Source: Legionella busanensis
GTDB lineage: Bacteria > Pseudomonadota > Gammaproteobacteria > Legionellales > Legionellaceae
Assembly (NCBI RefSeq): GCF_900461525.1
Contig: NZ_UGOD01000001.1
Coordinates: 2,387,001-2,451,000 of the forward strand
Direction of reading: 5' to 3'
DNA: 64,000 nt
Shown here: positions 54,609 through 63,829 of the stretch, piece after piece
How positions within the stretch are numbered: the first letter of the stretch is position 1
Layout: every line of letters begins with the position of its first letter
Translations under genes and position numbers: made by a program
The notes under the pieces: generated by a model
Databases searched by the model: none
What the model saw: the letters and a program-made list of their open reading frames with translations, nothing else
What the model was told of the DNA's origin: nothing

Positions 54609-56147
54609 ATGCTGCATCTTCTATTATTGGATTTATATAAGGCATTAATTTATAAAGATATTTCAAATACTCCTTTAGGTTTATGCCAAGGTTTTGCCTT
54701 ACGCTGGTTAGAGGCTAATTTTCTAGGGGAGGAAGAACGACAGAGATTTGAAAAACGCCTTACATTCATTGAAGACACTCCTCGAGCTCAATTACTTGAT
54801 AAGCTTAAGCAGGCACAAGCAAAAAAAGGTAAGGAGCTTACTGATGAAGATGAAAAAATGTTGGATATACTCGCTTTTTTCAATAGTTTAGACTTATTTC
54901 AATCTCCAACGGAACATAAGAATTTTTTTACTCAGCCTTCTTTTGTAAGTCAACAGGAAATTGAACTCATTTCAACAATAGCGTCTTCATCAATGATTGA
55001 AATGAAGGGAGGACTAAAGGAGATTTATTCAGAGTCTAATATTTTAACTAAGGAAGAAATTCATAATTACCTTCTTAACTTAAGTAAAGTACTGGATGAA
55101 ACATTAAATGATGTTAATACGCCTGTAGGCCTTTTATTAGGGAGTCATTATCATGCTATGGCTTTAAGCTATAGCATTCGCAAAGGCTGGTTATTTCGAG
55201 ACGTTAACCAGCCGCTGGAAGCAACCACTTTAGACCAAATAGCTGAGAAAATTAAACGAGGTTTTCTTGATACTCACTCATCACCCTATGTGGCTTTCAA
55301 TACCAGTATTTTTCTTACAGGGGATAATAAGGATAAAGCTAAATTAGAAAAACTAACCCAATTAAGACAAAGCAAGGATATTATTAAGGAGCAGTCTCTA
55401 CGTCAGTCAAAAGATAATGTAACGTTAGCTTTAATTGCTGCTCAATTTGGTCATTCTACTGTTATTACAACTTTAGCCGAGGCAGGCGTAAATTTAAACC
55501 TAGCTAAAGAAAATGGTGAAACACCCGTTTTCGTTGCTGCTCAAAATGGTAAGTCCGATGTAATTACAGCTTTAGCGCAAGCAGGGGCGAATTTAGATTT
55601 GGCTCGAGCAGATGGTATGCCCCCAATATTTATTGCTACCAAATGTGGTTGTACTGCGGTTATTAAAGCTTTGGCTAAGGGAGGTGCAAATTTAGATAAA
55701 ATGACAAAATATAATGTAACTGCAGCCTTTACTGCTGTTGCCGATGGCAATCCTGAAGTGGTTGAAACGTTATTAAAGAATAATTGTAATTTTGAAATTC
55801 CATTTGAATCGACGGCACAAGAATTGATAAAACTTGCGATGGGACTAGCAAATATTAAAGAAAATTCACACATTATTCAGCGAATGAACTATTTTTTGCA
55901 AGCAAATAAATCAGAACGCGTCAAGTTACTACCATATGATCTTGCCAAGATAATAGGTGATGAGAAAATTAGTAAGCTAATTAAAGAACATTTTGAATTA
56001 ACAAAAAAATGTGTAGATAAACAGCCTCAGGCTATTAACACTAATTGTTTCTCTACAAGCCCTACTTTTTTCGTTGAAAATAAGAAACCAATAGAAAAAC
56101 CAGCACAGGAAGAGCATAAGTCTATTGCCAAAATAAGCGGTGGATGA
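54609..56147 (+). CDS. Cysteine-protease-like plus 4 ankyrin repeats, candidate effector
   Basis: 512 aa. Paralogue of the 52096 gene. N-terminal domain: C26 (PLGLCQGFALRWLEANFLGE), H182 (LGSHYHAMALSYS) and D198 (GWLFRDVNQ), in the same order and spacing. The middle is also shared (LDILAFFNSLDLFQ against LDILGFYDSLNIYQ). Four ankyrin repeats lie at about 272-400 (NVTLALIAAQFGHS, GETPVFVAAQNGKSDVI, GMPPIFIATKCG, NVTAAFTAVADGN). A conserved tail follows. Start is the first ATG; a ribosome site is not clear. Confidence 0.8.
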   Translation: MLHLLLLDLYKALIYKDISNTPLGLCQGFALRWLEANFLGEEERQRFEKRLTFIEDTPRAQLLDKLKQAQAKKGKELTDEDEKMLDILAFFNSLDLFQSPTEHKNFFTQPSFVSQQEIELISTIASSSMIEMKGGLKEIYSESNILTKEEIHNYLLNLSKVLDETLNDVNTPVGLLLGSHYHAMALSYSIRKGWLFRDVNQPLEATTLDQIAEKIKRGFLDTHSSPYVAFNTSIFLTGDNKDKAKLEKLTQLRQSKDIIKEQSLRQSKDNVTLALIAAQFGHSTVITTLAEAGVNLNLAKENGETPVFVAAQNGKSDVITALAQAGANLDLARADGMPPIFIATKCGCTAVIKALAKGGANLDKMTKYNVTAAFTAVADGNPEVVETLLKNNCNFEIPFESTAQELIKLAMGLANIKENSHIIQRMNYFLQANKSERVKLLPYDLAKIIGDEKISKLIKEHFELTKKCVDKQPQAINTNCFSTSPTFFVENKKPIEKPAQEEHKSIAKISGG

Positions 56148-56807
56148 TTAAAAATTTATTAATCTTAATAAAAAAGACTCTGTTGCAGTTAATTAAAGAG
56201 CTTTATTGTAATTGTAAACAGAGTCAAACTATCAAAAAACGATCGTTTTTCGCTACCTTATGCTCTTTTGAGAAATCCTATTTTTTCCGTGCCATACTTT
56301 TTGATACAAACCCCTCTGCTACCCATCATTATACTTCTTCAGCAATATCACAATTTACCAGTTAGCTTGATAAAATAGAGTCTAGTTTCAATTTGCTCTA
56401 TTAAGTTCTGGCCCATAGTACTGAACCCAGTGGTATTACTCCGACGTTGAATTATTATAATGTTGCTATATTACATTAACTAATATTTTAAAAAAAAGTA
56501 TAGCTCTAGAGATAAGTAACAGAAAACTTTTACTAAAAGAGTTAGCGTTATTAAGACGACAGGCGGTTGAAAAGGAATTAAAAGGTTAATGCAGGCAAAA
56601 TCAGCCAAAGAAAGAGCTCACTTATGCATAAAGTAATTATCATAATTTAACGCCAGAGTGATATCACCGTACACATTGCAAAATCGCTTCGCCATGAAAA
56701 TGACGCCATTTGAAATCTAATGAGTTTTTAAAATCATAGAAAGAACTAGCTAACACTTAGAATATAACCATTATATTTTGCAATATCACCTTAATTAATT
56801 TAAGACC
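56148..56807. other. Intergenic, 660 bp, with gene debris
   Basis: A perfect 16-bp palindrome AAAAACGATCGTTTTT (56235-56250) with a U run may be the terminator of the ankyrin gene. At about 56535-56589 the plus strand reads KELALLRRQAVEKELKG then stop, a possible end of a lost gene. A 73-codon frame from 56144 has no features and is not called. Confidence 0.4.
56235..56250 (+). terminator. Palindrome with U run after the ankyrin gene
   Basis: AAAAACGATCGTTTTT, 88 bp downstream of the stop at 56147; short GC core, so weak. Confidence 0.35.
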
Positions 56808-58661
56808 TCATGAAGGTTTATTACTTCTAGAAGATTTTTCTACCTGTTTGCAATTAGAACTCGTGTTCGTATCTGATGGAAGTTGAGAATTGGTAAATAG
56901 ACTATGAGTTGCTAATGCTGAGAGCCTAGATCTTTTTACAGGCAGCTCGTCAGCGCTATTAGAGCTGGGTTGTTCTAATAAAGAAGAAGGTAGGCATGCT
57001 GAATTTTTTTGAAATAAGTTAGAATTAACATGATTAGGCATGCATGCCTGTATTACCCGTTTGTTTGTTTGGTTATTTGCGTAGTTAGTTGTTACGGATT
57101 GTGGTAAAGATGACCCAGCGTCTTCTTCAACATTTTGAAACCCCTTTAGTAAAGAATCGAACTCTTCATTATCATCCACGATAGGTGGTAATAACTCGTA
57201 TATATTCATCAGTTCGGATAAGTTCTCTACTACGTTTGTAGGGCTATCTGTTTGTACAACAATATCGTCAAAATTTTCATCAACACCTGTTGTAAATGGC
57301 AATGCATAGTCATCTAGGTTTTGGGCTAACGTATCGTTCATATCCGTATGATTCTTGTCCAAAGCTGCTGATGGCTGAGTGGTTAGGTATAGGGCTGAAT
57401 TTTCATAAATAATAGTGTTCTTACGTATTATCCAATATTTTCTATATATAGGGCCAAGAGCATTTTCTAGCTCGTCTTCTTCATATCTTTTTAAGTTTTG
57501 ATAAGTTAAGTTAGGATTTATTGTGGCAATTTTTTTTAAATAGTATTGTAAGGTACTGTTGGCAACATTTAACTCTATAGCGGCCTGTATTATAGAACCA
57601 GTGTCTTTGATTGCTTTATGAATTTCATTAAAGGGACATTCGCGCGGATATTTTCTAGGTTTCTTGTTACTATTATCAGTTACTAAGGCTAAAGTACTAC
57701 TAACATTAGTCTCATAGGTTGGGGTGGAAGATGGCTGGGTCAATGTATCTAGAGCAGTATTTTCATAAATAATAGTGTTTTCATACACTACCCAACAATG
57801 CTTATATAGAGGACCAAGATGATTTTCTAGCTCGTCTTCTTTATATCTTTTTAAGTTTTTATAACTTAAGTCAGGATTTATTCTAGCAATTTCCTTTAAA
57901 TAATTTATTAACGTTGCGTGGCAAACATTTAAATCTGCAGCGACCTGTGTTAAAGAACGAGCTTTTTTAATCGCTTTATGAATATCATTAAAGGCGTATT
58001 CGCGAGGATGTTTATGCTTAGTATTTTTATTTGTTATCAAAGTTGGAGTATAAATGTCCATTAGTTTATCTAAGGTGTCAATCACATAGGAGTCGTCATA
58101 ATATTTGATTGATGGGAATTGAGGAGGCATTTGTAAATCTGCATCTTGATAGATAACAGTGTTTTCAAGTATTATCCAAGATTGATTATATATCAGACCT
58201 AAAGCGGCTTCTAATTGTTGTTCTGAAAGTATTTTTAAATTTTCGTAATTTAAATCAGGGTTTAATTTAACGATTTTTATTAAATACTCTGACAAAGTGT
58301 TTTGGCGAATATTTAATTTTACTGCTGCTTCTGACACACAGTCAGTTTCTTTAATAGCTTTGTGAATTTCTTTAAATGAATATTGTTGAGGATAGTTTTT
58401 TTTAGGTAGTTTTAGTGGTTTATTATAGGCATCTTCTCCGCATATCTGAATTAATTCTGCTGGTGGCATATTTTTTAGCGTCCTATAGTCTACCTTATAT
58501 TTATTTTCTCCATCAGTAATTGCATATTTTAGAAAGTCACTTAAAAATTGGGGTGTTATATTGCTTAACTTCCAACTAACATCAACAGCATACTCAGATT
58601 CTCTAATTGCTATATGTATATCGCAAAAATTAAAATCTCTCAATTTATGTGATTTCGGCAT
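56808..58661 (-). CDS. Protein with four HTH-like repeats and a disordered tail, candidate nucleomodulin
   Basis: 617 aa, no signal peptide. Four copies of one module are seen: about 7-75 (diverged), 92-175, 219-305 and 339-425. Each opens with YSFKEIHKAIK-type helix, then AAVKLNIRQNTLSEYL (or AADLNVCHATLINYL, AIELNVANSTLQYYL), which looks like a recognition-type helix-turn-helix, then INPDLSYKNLKRYKEDELEN, LGPLY and a WVVYENTIIYEN block. Residues 430-617 are acidic/polar and disordered, with basic KRSR near 563 that could aid nuclear import. DNA binding by tandem HTHs is inference. No known family. Confidence 0.7.
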   Translation of the reverse strand: MPKSHKLRDFNFCDIHIAIRESEYAVDVSWKLSNITPQFLSDFLKYAITDGENKYKVDYRTLKNMPPAELIQICGEDAYNKPLKLPKKNYPQQYSFKEIHKAIKETDCVSEAAVKLNIRQNTLSEYLIKIVKLNPDLNYENLKILSEQQLEAALGLIYNQSWIILENTVIYQDADLQMPPQFPSIKYYDDSYVIDTLDKLMDIYTPTLITNKNTKHKHPREYAFNDIHKAIKKARSLTQVAADLNVCHATLINYLKEIARINPDLSYKNLKRYKEDELENHLGPLYKHCWVVYENTIIYENTALDTLTQPSSTPTYETNVSSTLALVTDNSNKKPRKYPRECPFNEIHKAIKDTGSIIQAAIELNVANSTLQYYLKKIATINPNLTYQNLKRYEEDELENALGPIYRKYWIIRKNTIIYENSALYLTTQPSAALDKNHTDMNDTLAQNLDDYALPFTTGVDENFDDIVVQTDSPTNVVENLSELMNIYELLPPIVDDNEEFDSLLKGFQNVEEDAGSSLPQSVTTNYANNQTNKRVIQACMPNHVNSNLFQKNSACLPSSLLEQPSSNSADELPVKRSRLSALATHSLFTNSQLPSDTNTSSNCKQVEKSSRSNKPS

Positions 58662-58848
58662 TATTATTACTTAAAATATAAATTGATATTTATATTAACA
58701 TATTGATTAATAATTAGTCAAATATTTGTGCTCGATAAGTACTGTTTTGTGCTCTAAGCTAAAGAAAAGTTGTATTTGATGTAAAAAGCGTCGTTTCTTC
58801 ATCAAGCTAAGAGCATGGATGCTGGTATTCTCTATAAATAGATGAAAT

Positions 58849-58877
58849 AGTCTCAAAAAGGGTCATTTTTTGAGACT
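58849..58877 (-). terminator. Hairpin downstream of the DUF885 gene
   Basis: AGTCTCAAAAA / TTTTTTGAGACT with GGGTCA in the loop, 73 bp beyond the stop of the gene at 58950. Same core as the hairpin at 54216. Confidence 0.5.
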
Positions 58878-58949
58878 CTACAATTAAATTTATGGTAATA
58901 ATCTCACTATTTCTTATTAAAAAGAACTTATCCTTAATTAATACTTAAG

Positions 58950-60761
58950 TTAGTTAATTATCGGCGAAGTAGAATGGAGTTTATCTTCACAATTTTCTTT
59001 TATTATTGGATTTGGATTGCCTAAAAATAGGTACCGATTATTAGCATGGCCGGTTTTATTCTCATTAGTTGGCGAGTCTTTAGCTTGCTGGGTAAGGTGT
59101 TTTTTTTCTTCTATAATCCAGCATTCAATTTGACTTTTTAGCATAGGAAGTGTCACTACACCATTTTTTAAAACCTGATTATGAAATTCTCGAATATTAA
59201 AAGCTTCTTTAAGATGCTCTTTGGCTAAATCTCTTAACCTTTCAATTTCAAATTTACCTAACATATAGGAGGTGGCCTGCCCAGGCAACATAATATATCT
59301 ATCTACTTCTGCTCCAATAAGCACATCAGAGAGCGTGGTATGTTTTTTAAGGTATGAGATAGCTTCTTCCCTAGTCCAATTCATTACATGAATCCCGGTA
59401 TCAACTACTAAACGTGCTGCACGCAGTGCTTCATTAGATAACAAACCTAAACGAGAAATATCATCAATAAATAGACCCATTTCATCTGCCAATCGCTCTA
59501 CATAAAGTGCCCAGCCCTCACCATACCCGCTGTTCCATAAATATTGATTTAATTCAGGCATTCTTTCATCTTCAACTTGCAAGGCCATTTGAAAATGATG
59601 GCCTGGAATTAACTCATGAAACAGCGTGGATTCTTGATCAATTCGGTTTATTTTATTAGGCTCGTAAGTATTAATATAAAAAATACCTGGCTCTTTACCA
59701 TCTTTACTTGGTGGCCTATACTCGCCAGGGGCGCCGGTTTGTGCCTTATAAAGTGGGTATGGGCGAATGACACCTTCGGATTTAGGCATCATATCAAACC
59801 AAGCAGATACCTTCTCTTTGACTCTATTAAGCGCTGACAGGTTATAGTCTAATATCTCTTGCTCAGTGGAAAAGGTATTTTTAGAGTCATTCATGACTGA
59901 TTGAAAAATTTCAAACATAGTACCGTATTTACCAATTTTAGAACCAATATCTTTTGTTTCTTTTTTTAATTTCTCCATATAATTTAAGCCGAGCTCATGT
60001 ATTTGCTGAAAGCCAATATCTAACGTAGCTTCCTGTTTGACCTTGACTTGGTAAGCTCTTTCTCCTGGAGGTAGAGCAGAAATACCAATTGCAGTTCTGG
60101 CCATAGGCAAATATTCATTTTGTAGAAAATCATTAAATTGTTGTAAGGAGGGATTAATTACTGAGTAAATCAGTCTTTTAATTTTTTCTTTAAACGCCCC
60201 ATTATTACTGCGCTCAGCCATAGAATAAAAGGGAGACTTTTCAATTTCTTCAGTAATGATAAGGTTAATTTGATTTATTACTCTCTCAACGGCTGGCTTA
60301 GGCGCAGTAAAACCTTGACTAACGCCTTTCTGTAAGTTAATAATTTGAGCCTTGACAACTTCGGAAAAATTACACCAACGCTTTAAAGCTTTAGTTTGTT
60401 GCTCTTGCGTTTCGACTGGCTGAAGATCGGCAACATCAGTCATAAGGACATGCCAACCATCTAGTGGATTTACGTCCCAAAGGTATGTCTTACAAATACG
60501 GCTGTCTTTTTTTGCCTCTAAATGTTCCTTTAATAGGGAGTAGCTCACCTGCTCTTCATCATTTAATTGGCTAACATCTATTTGGTTAAGGGCCAATAAA
60601 ACACGCTCTTCTTCTTGTTCCCATTGCAAAATGCCTGTAAGTGAAAAATCACAAAAGCTATCCAGCTTCGCATCATCTCGATAGTTTAAAAGTGCCTGCT
60701 CAGGGAAATGCCTGAAATAATTTGTCTCATATTCTTTAATAAGTGTAGAAAATAATGTCAT
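58950..60761 (-). CDS. DUF885-family zinc metallopeptidase-like protein
   Basis: 603 aa with a good AAAGGAAAG site. Family core: HExxPGHH in LFHELIPGHHFQMAL (about 388-402), a downstream Glu in YGEGWALYVERLADEMGL (third metal ligand), and GQATSYMLGKFEIERLR. DUF885 proteins are related to carboxypeptidase-type enzymes. Cytosolic, no signal peptide. The tail is polar. Stands alone, with its hairpin at the 3' end. Confidence 0.9.
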   Translation of the reverse strand: MTLFSTLIKEYETNYFRHFPEQALLNYRDDAKLDSFCDFSLTGILQWEQEEERVLLALNQIDVSQLNDEEQVSYSLLKEHLEAKKDSRICKTYLWDVNPLDGWHVLMTDVADLQPVETQEQQTKALKRWCNFSEVVKAQIINLQKGVSQGFTAPKPAVERVINQINLIITEEIEKSPFYSMAERSNNGAFKEKIKRLIYSVINPSLQQFNDFLQNEYLPMARTAIGISALPPGERAYQVKVKQEATLDIGFQQIHELGLNYMEKLKKETKDIGSKIGKYGTMFEIFQSVMNDSKNTFSTEQEILDYNLSALNRVKEKVSAWFDMMPKSEGVIRPYPLYKAQTGAPGEYRPPSKDGKEPGIFYINTYEPNKINRIDQESTLFHELIPGHHFQMALQVEDERMPELNQYLWNSGYGEGWALYVERLADEMGLFIDDISRLGLLSNEALRAARLVVDTGIHVMNWTREEAISYLKKHTTLSDVLIGAEVDRYIMLPGQATSYMLGKFEIERLRDLAKEHLKEAFNIREFHNQVLKNGVVTLPMLKSQIECWIIEEKKHLTQQAKDSPTNENKTGHANNRYLFLGNPNPIIKENCEDKLHSTSPIIN

Positions 60762-61154
60762 TATTCTTTCCTTTGATAAATCATCACGCTAGCTTAGCTT
60801 ATATATGCCTATTCTTCCTTACTAATTTATGGTAAAGGATAAGAAGCTGCCTTTGACTTTAAATTTTAATTAGTTAAAATAGCTCTGTTGCAAAAACACA
60901 TTTGTTTATAATTTAATCTAACTTGGGTGAATAATAGAATTATAAATGTGTTTGACTAAATTTCTAATCTTCAAATGGTGTCACTTTCATGGCAAATTAA
61001 TTCTGTGAAATGAAAAACTGTATGTAATGGATTGAAAAAATATTACTTTGAGCGCTTATAAAAATAGATGTTAAGTCTTATAAACGGTCGTTTTTTAAGA
61101 AACTATATTCTGTTAACTATTCATGCAAATTTCTATCAGTTTATTACCATTTTT
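60762..61154. other. Intergenic, 390 bp
   Basis: It holds GCTCTGTTGCAAAA (60882-60895), resembling an IS6-family terminal repeat, without a matching partner, and the hairpin-like TCTTATAAACGGTCG...TTTTTTAAGA (about 61075-61100). No gene seen. Confidence 0.4.
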
Positions 61155-63146
61155 TTAATCTATTGATTTTCTTATTTTTTTTATATGTGAAATTAATAAG
61201 TTTATCGTCGGATGATTAATAACAGTAGCCGCTGGCAACGGACAAGTTTCTTTAAGATAATCTTGTAAGCGTGCCTCTAACTCCACGGCCATTAGCGAAT
61301 CTAAGCCAAATTCAGCAAAATTTTTATCATCATCAATAGAATCTACTTCTATATCTAATATATTACTTAACTCCTCATGTATTTTATCACGGAATTGTTT
61401 ATCAAAAATGCTTAGACTACACTTTATTGCATTTTCTGTATTCTCTATGTCACTACTAATCTGATCTTGGTCTATTTTATTATCACGCCACAGTATTTTA
61501 TACTCGAAATTTTTTTCTTCTAAATTTTTCTGTATAACTTTTCTTCTTATCTTGCCACTCGTTGTTTTGGGGAGCGATCGCTGTGGAATGAGGGCAATTT
61601 GATATACAGATAAAGAATGATCTTGCAAAACTTGCTCTCTTATGGCCTTTATCACATCATTTAAATCCTGTTCATAGTCCTGTTTATTAATTTCTGCAAC
61701 AATGGCAAGCTATTCTTGACCGTCATCGTCATTAATTGTAATAGCTGCACAGGCACCATGTTTAATCGCAGAATGGCTAAGTTCAACTGAATGCTCAATA
61801 TCTTGGATAGTAATTATAACCATGAATAATAATGAGATCTTTTATTCGACCCATAACAAAGAACAGCCCATAAACCAAGATCGCCTGTTCTCAAATAATT
61901 TTTTCCATCAGATATTTTAAGGCTTGCTTGAAAACAATCTTTAGTTGCTTGTTATTGATTCCAATACCCTTTTGCAATATTAGCGCTAGATAGCCATATT
62001 TCACCGATTTGCTTATCGGTACAAGGGATTTTGGTTTCTGGATTCACAATTAGTAAGTCCTGAACAGCTTGTTCACATGCAACAATAGCTGATACCTTCT
62101 CGTCATTAGGTTCTCGTTTATAGACTTGATTTTTTAGAAGTGCTTCCTTATCATAATGACGTACAATAACACCTGGGTGCCCACTAACCATAAGTGTACT
62201 TTCAGCTAAGCCGTAGCATGGCATAAACATGTTTTTTTTAAAGCCGCAGCTTGCAAATTACTGACTGAATTCATTGATAATATTCGCCTTAACTGGCTCT
62301 GCCCCATTAAGAAAAAAATGCATTGTGCTTAAATCAAGTTGTGTTTTCATTTCAGAGGAAATTTTTTTATTACAAAGCGCATAAGCAAAGTTATGCGCTG
62401 ACGTGGTGGTTCCTTTAAAATCAGTGATAGCTTTTAACCAAGTAAATGGATTACGTAAAAAAGTAAGTGGAGACATTAGATAAACAGGTTTACCCACAAA
62501 GATTGGATATAGAATGCCACCAATTAATCCCATATCATGGTATGGTGGTAGCCAGATGATAATTACTGTGTCTGGTCGAGCCTGATGATATTGATTAATA
62601 AATTCTAAATTACTCAAGAGATTTAAGTGACTAATCATAACACCCTTTGAGTGGCCTGTTGAGCCAGAAGTATATTGAAAAAATGCGATACTTTCGGGTT
62701 TAATAATTATTTCTTTAAATTCATGTACTAGATTATCTGACAATTGCTCTGTATTAATCCATTTAAATTTATGAAAATCCCATTGAGTTAATTCGTTTGC
62801 ATTTTTTAAAAAATTTCTCATTAAAGAATTAACAAAAGCAATATTTTTTAAGGCTTTTATGTACTTTAGCTTTTTTATTTGGTCGACAATCTCTCCTTTC
62901 GATAAAATAAGCTTAGGGCTTGAGTTTTCAATAACGGCTTGTAGTTTATCTACTAATTTTTTCTCTGCAGGTGGATAAACAGGAACAGCGATAACACCTG
63001 CATAAAGACAACCATAAAAGGCGGCAATAAACTCTATTCCCAGTTGATAAATTAATAAAAATCTATCGCCTGGGCTGGCAAATTGTTGAATTTCAAGCTG
63101 GGAATATTTAATTTTAGTCTGAATTAGGCAAAGAAAGGAGATTTAA
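61155..63146 (-). pseudogene. Fatty-acyl-AMP ligase (FAAL) plus acyl-carrier domain, pseudogene
   Basis: Read on the minus strand, the segments form one FAAL-ACP protein. From 63146: QFASPGDRFLLIYQLGIEFI, YPPAEKK; then SIAFFQYTSGSTGHSKGVMI and LPPYHDMGLIGGI; then MPCYGLAESTLMVSG, GEIWLSSANIAKGYW, LRTGDLG, GRIKDLIIIHG, TSGKIRRK; and an ACP with FGLDSLMAVELEARL. It is broken by in-frame stops at 62258-62260, 61952-61954 and 61710-61712, two frameshifts between about 61750 and 61880, and no start: the N-terminus is missing. FAALs load fatty acids on carrier proteins for lipid or polyketide products. Confidence 0.92.
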
Positions 63147-63242
63147 CTTTACTTGGCCTAGAGATCCTGAGCAATAAAGAAAGTATATAATACTATAATT
63201 ACATCTGAGAGCGACGATTAGTCACTAGGAGATGAGGAAAGA

Positions 63243-63650
63243 ATGAAATCTATTAATCCCAATATCGATATTTTGTGTGTAGAAGATGATGAAATTGATG
63301 TTCAATCTGTAAAACGTGCATTCAATAAATTGAATTCTAAGCTTAAAATCGCTATTGCCTCAAATGGTAAGCAGGCCCTAGACAAACTCTATGGACAAAA
63401 TGGTGAAGAAAAAATTTACCCTAAAGTCATCTTATTAGATATCAACATGCCTAAAATGAATGGTATAGAATTTTTACAGGCATTGCGTGCTGACTTAGCT
63501 TTTATAGATATTCAAGTTTTCGTTTTGACAGGGTCTTATACCACCAAAGAAAAACTTGCTATGGAGTCATTAAACATACGGGGACATATTATTAAGCCTC
63601 TTGAATATAGTGATGCTCTTAATATATTCTGGGCGCTGGAATCTACCTAG
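63243..63650 (+). CDS. Single-domain response regulator (Rcp1/CheY-like)
   Basis: 135 aa. Receiver domain only: acidic pocket EDD (15-17 region, ILCVEDDEID), phospho-acceptor Asp in VILLDINMPKMNG, Thr in VFVLTGSYTTKE and Lys in IIKPLEYSDAL. The ribosome site is strong (AGGAGATGAGGAAAG). Rcp-type regulators are phosphorylated by phytochrome-type or hybrid kinases and pass the signal on; no kinase is near. A TATAAT (63194-63199 or 63186-63191) lies upstream. Confidence 0.9.
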   Translation: MKSINPNIDILCVEDDEIDVQSVKRAFNKLNSKLKIAIASNGKQALDKLYGQNGEEKIYPKVILLDINMPKMNGIEFLQALRADLAFIDIQVFVLTGSYTTKEKLAMESLNIRGHIIKPLEYSDALNIFWALEST

Positions 63651-63829
63651 AAATCCTTTAAACTCTTATGTTGAACTGTGATATTCATGAGTGAAGTACT
63701 GACAGATTATTTCTGACAAATTTAACAAAATTATCGAACTTAGGCGTTTATTAAAATTTTCGACTAATTAATTATCATTTTCTAATCAATTTGCCTATAA
63801 TTTAACTAATCTATAGCCATAAATTAAAA

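Noticed and set aside
56144-56365. 73-codon plus-strand frame after the ankyrin gene
   Set aside because: Overlaps the preceding stop, Lys/Leu/Ser-rich, contains a terminator-like palindrome, no ribosome site.
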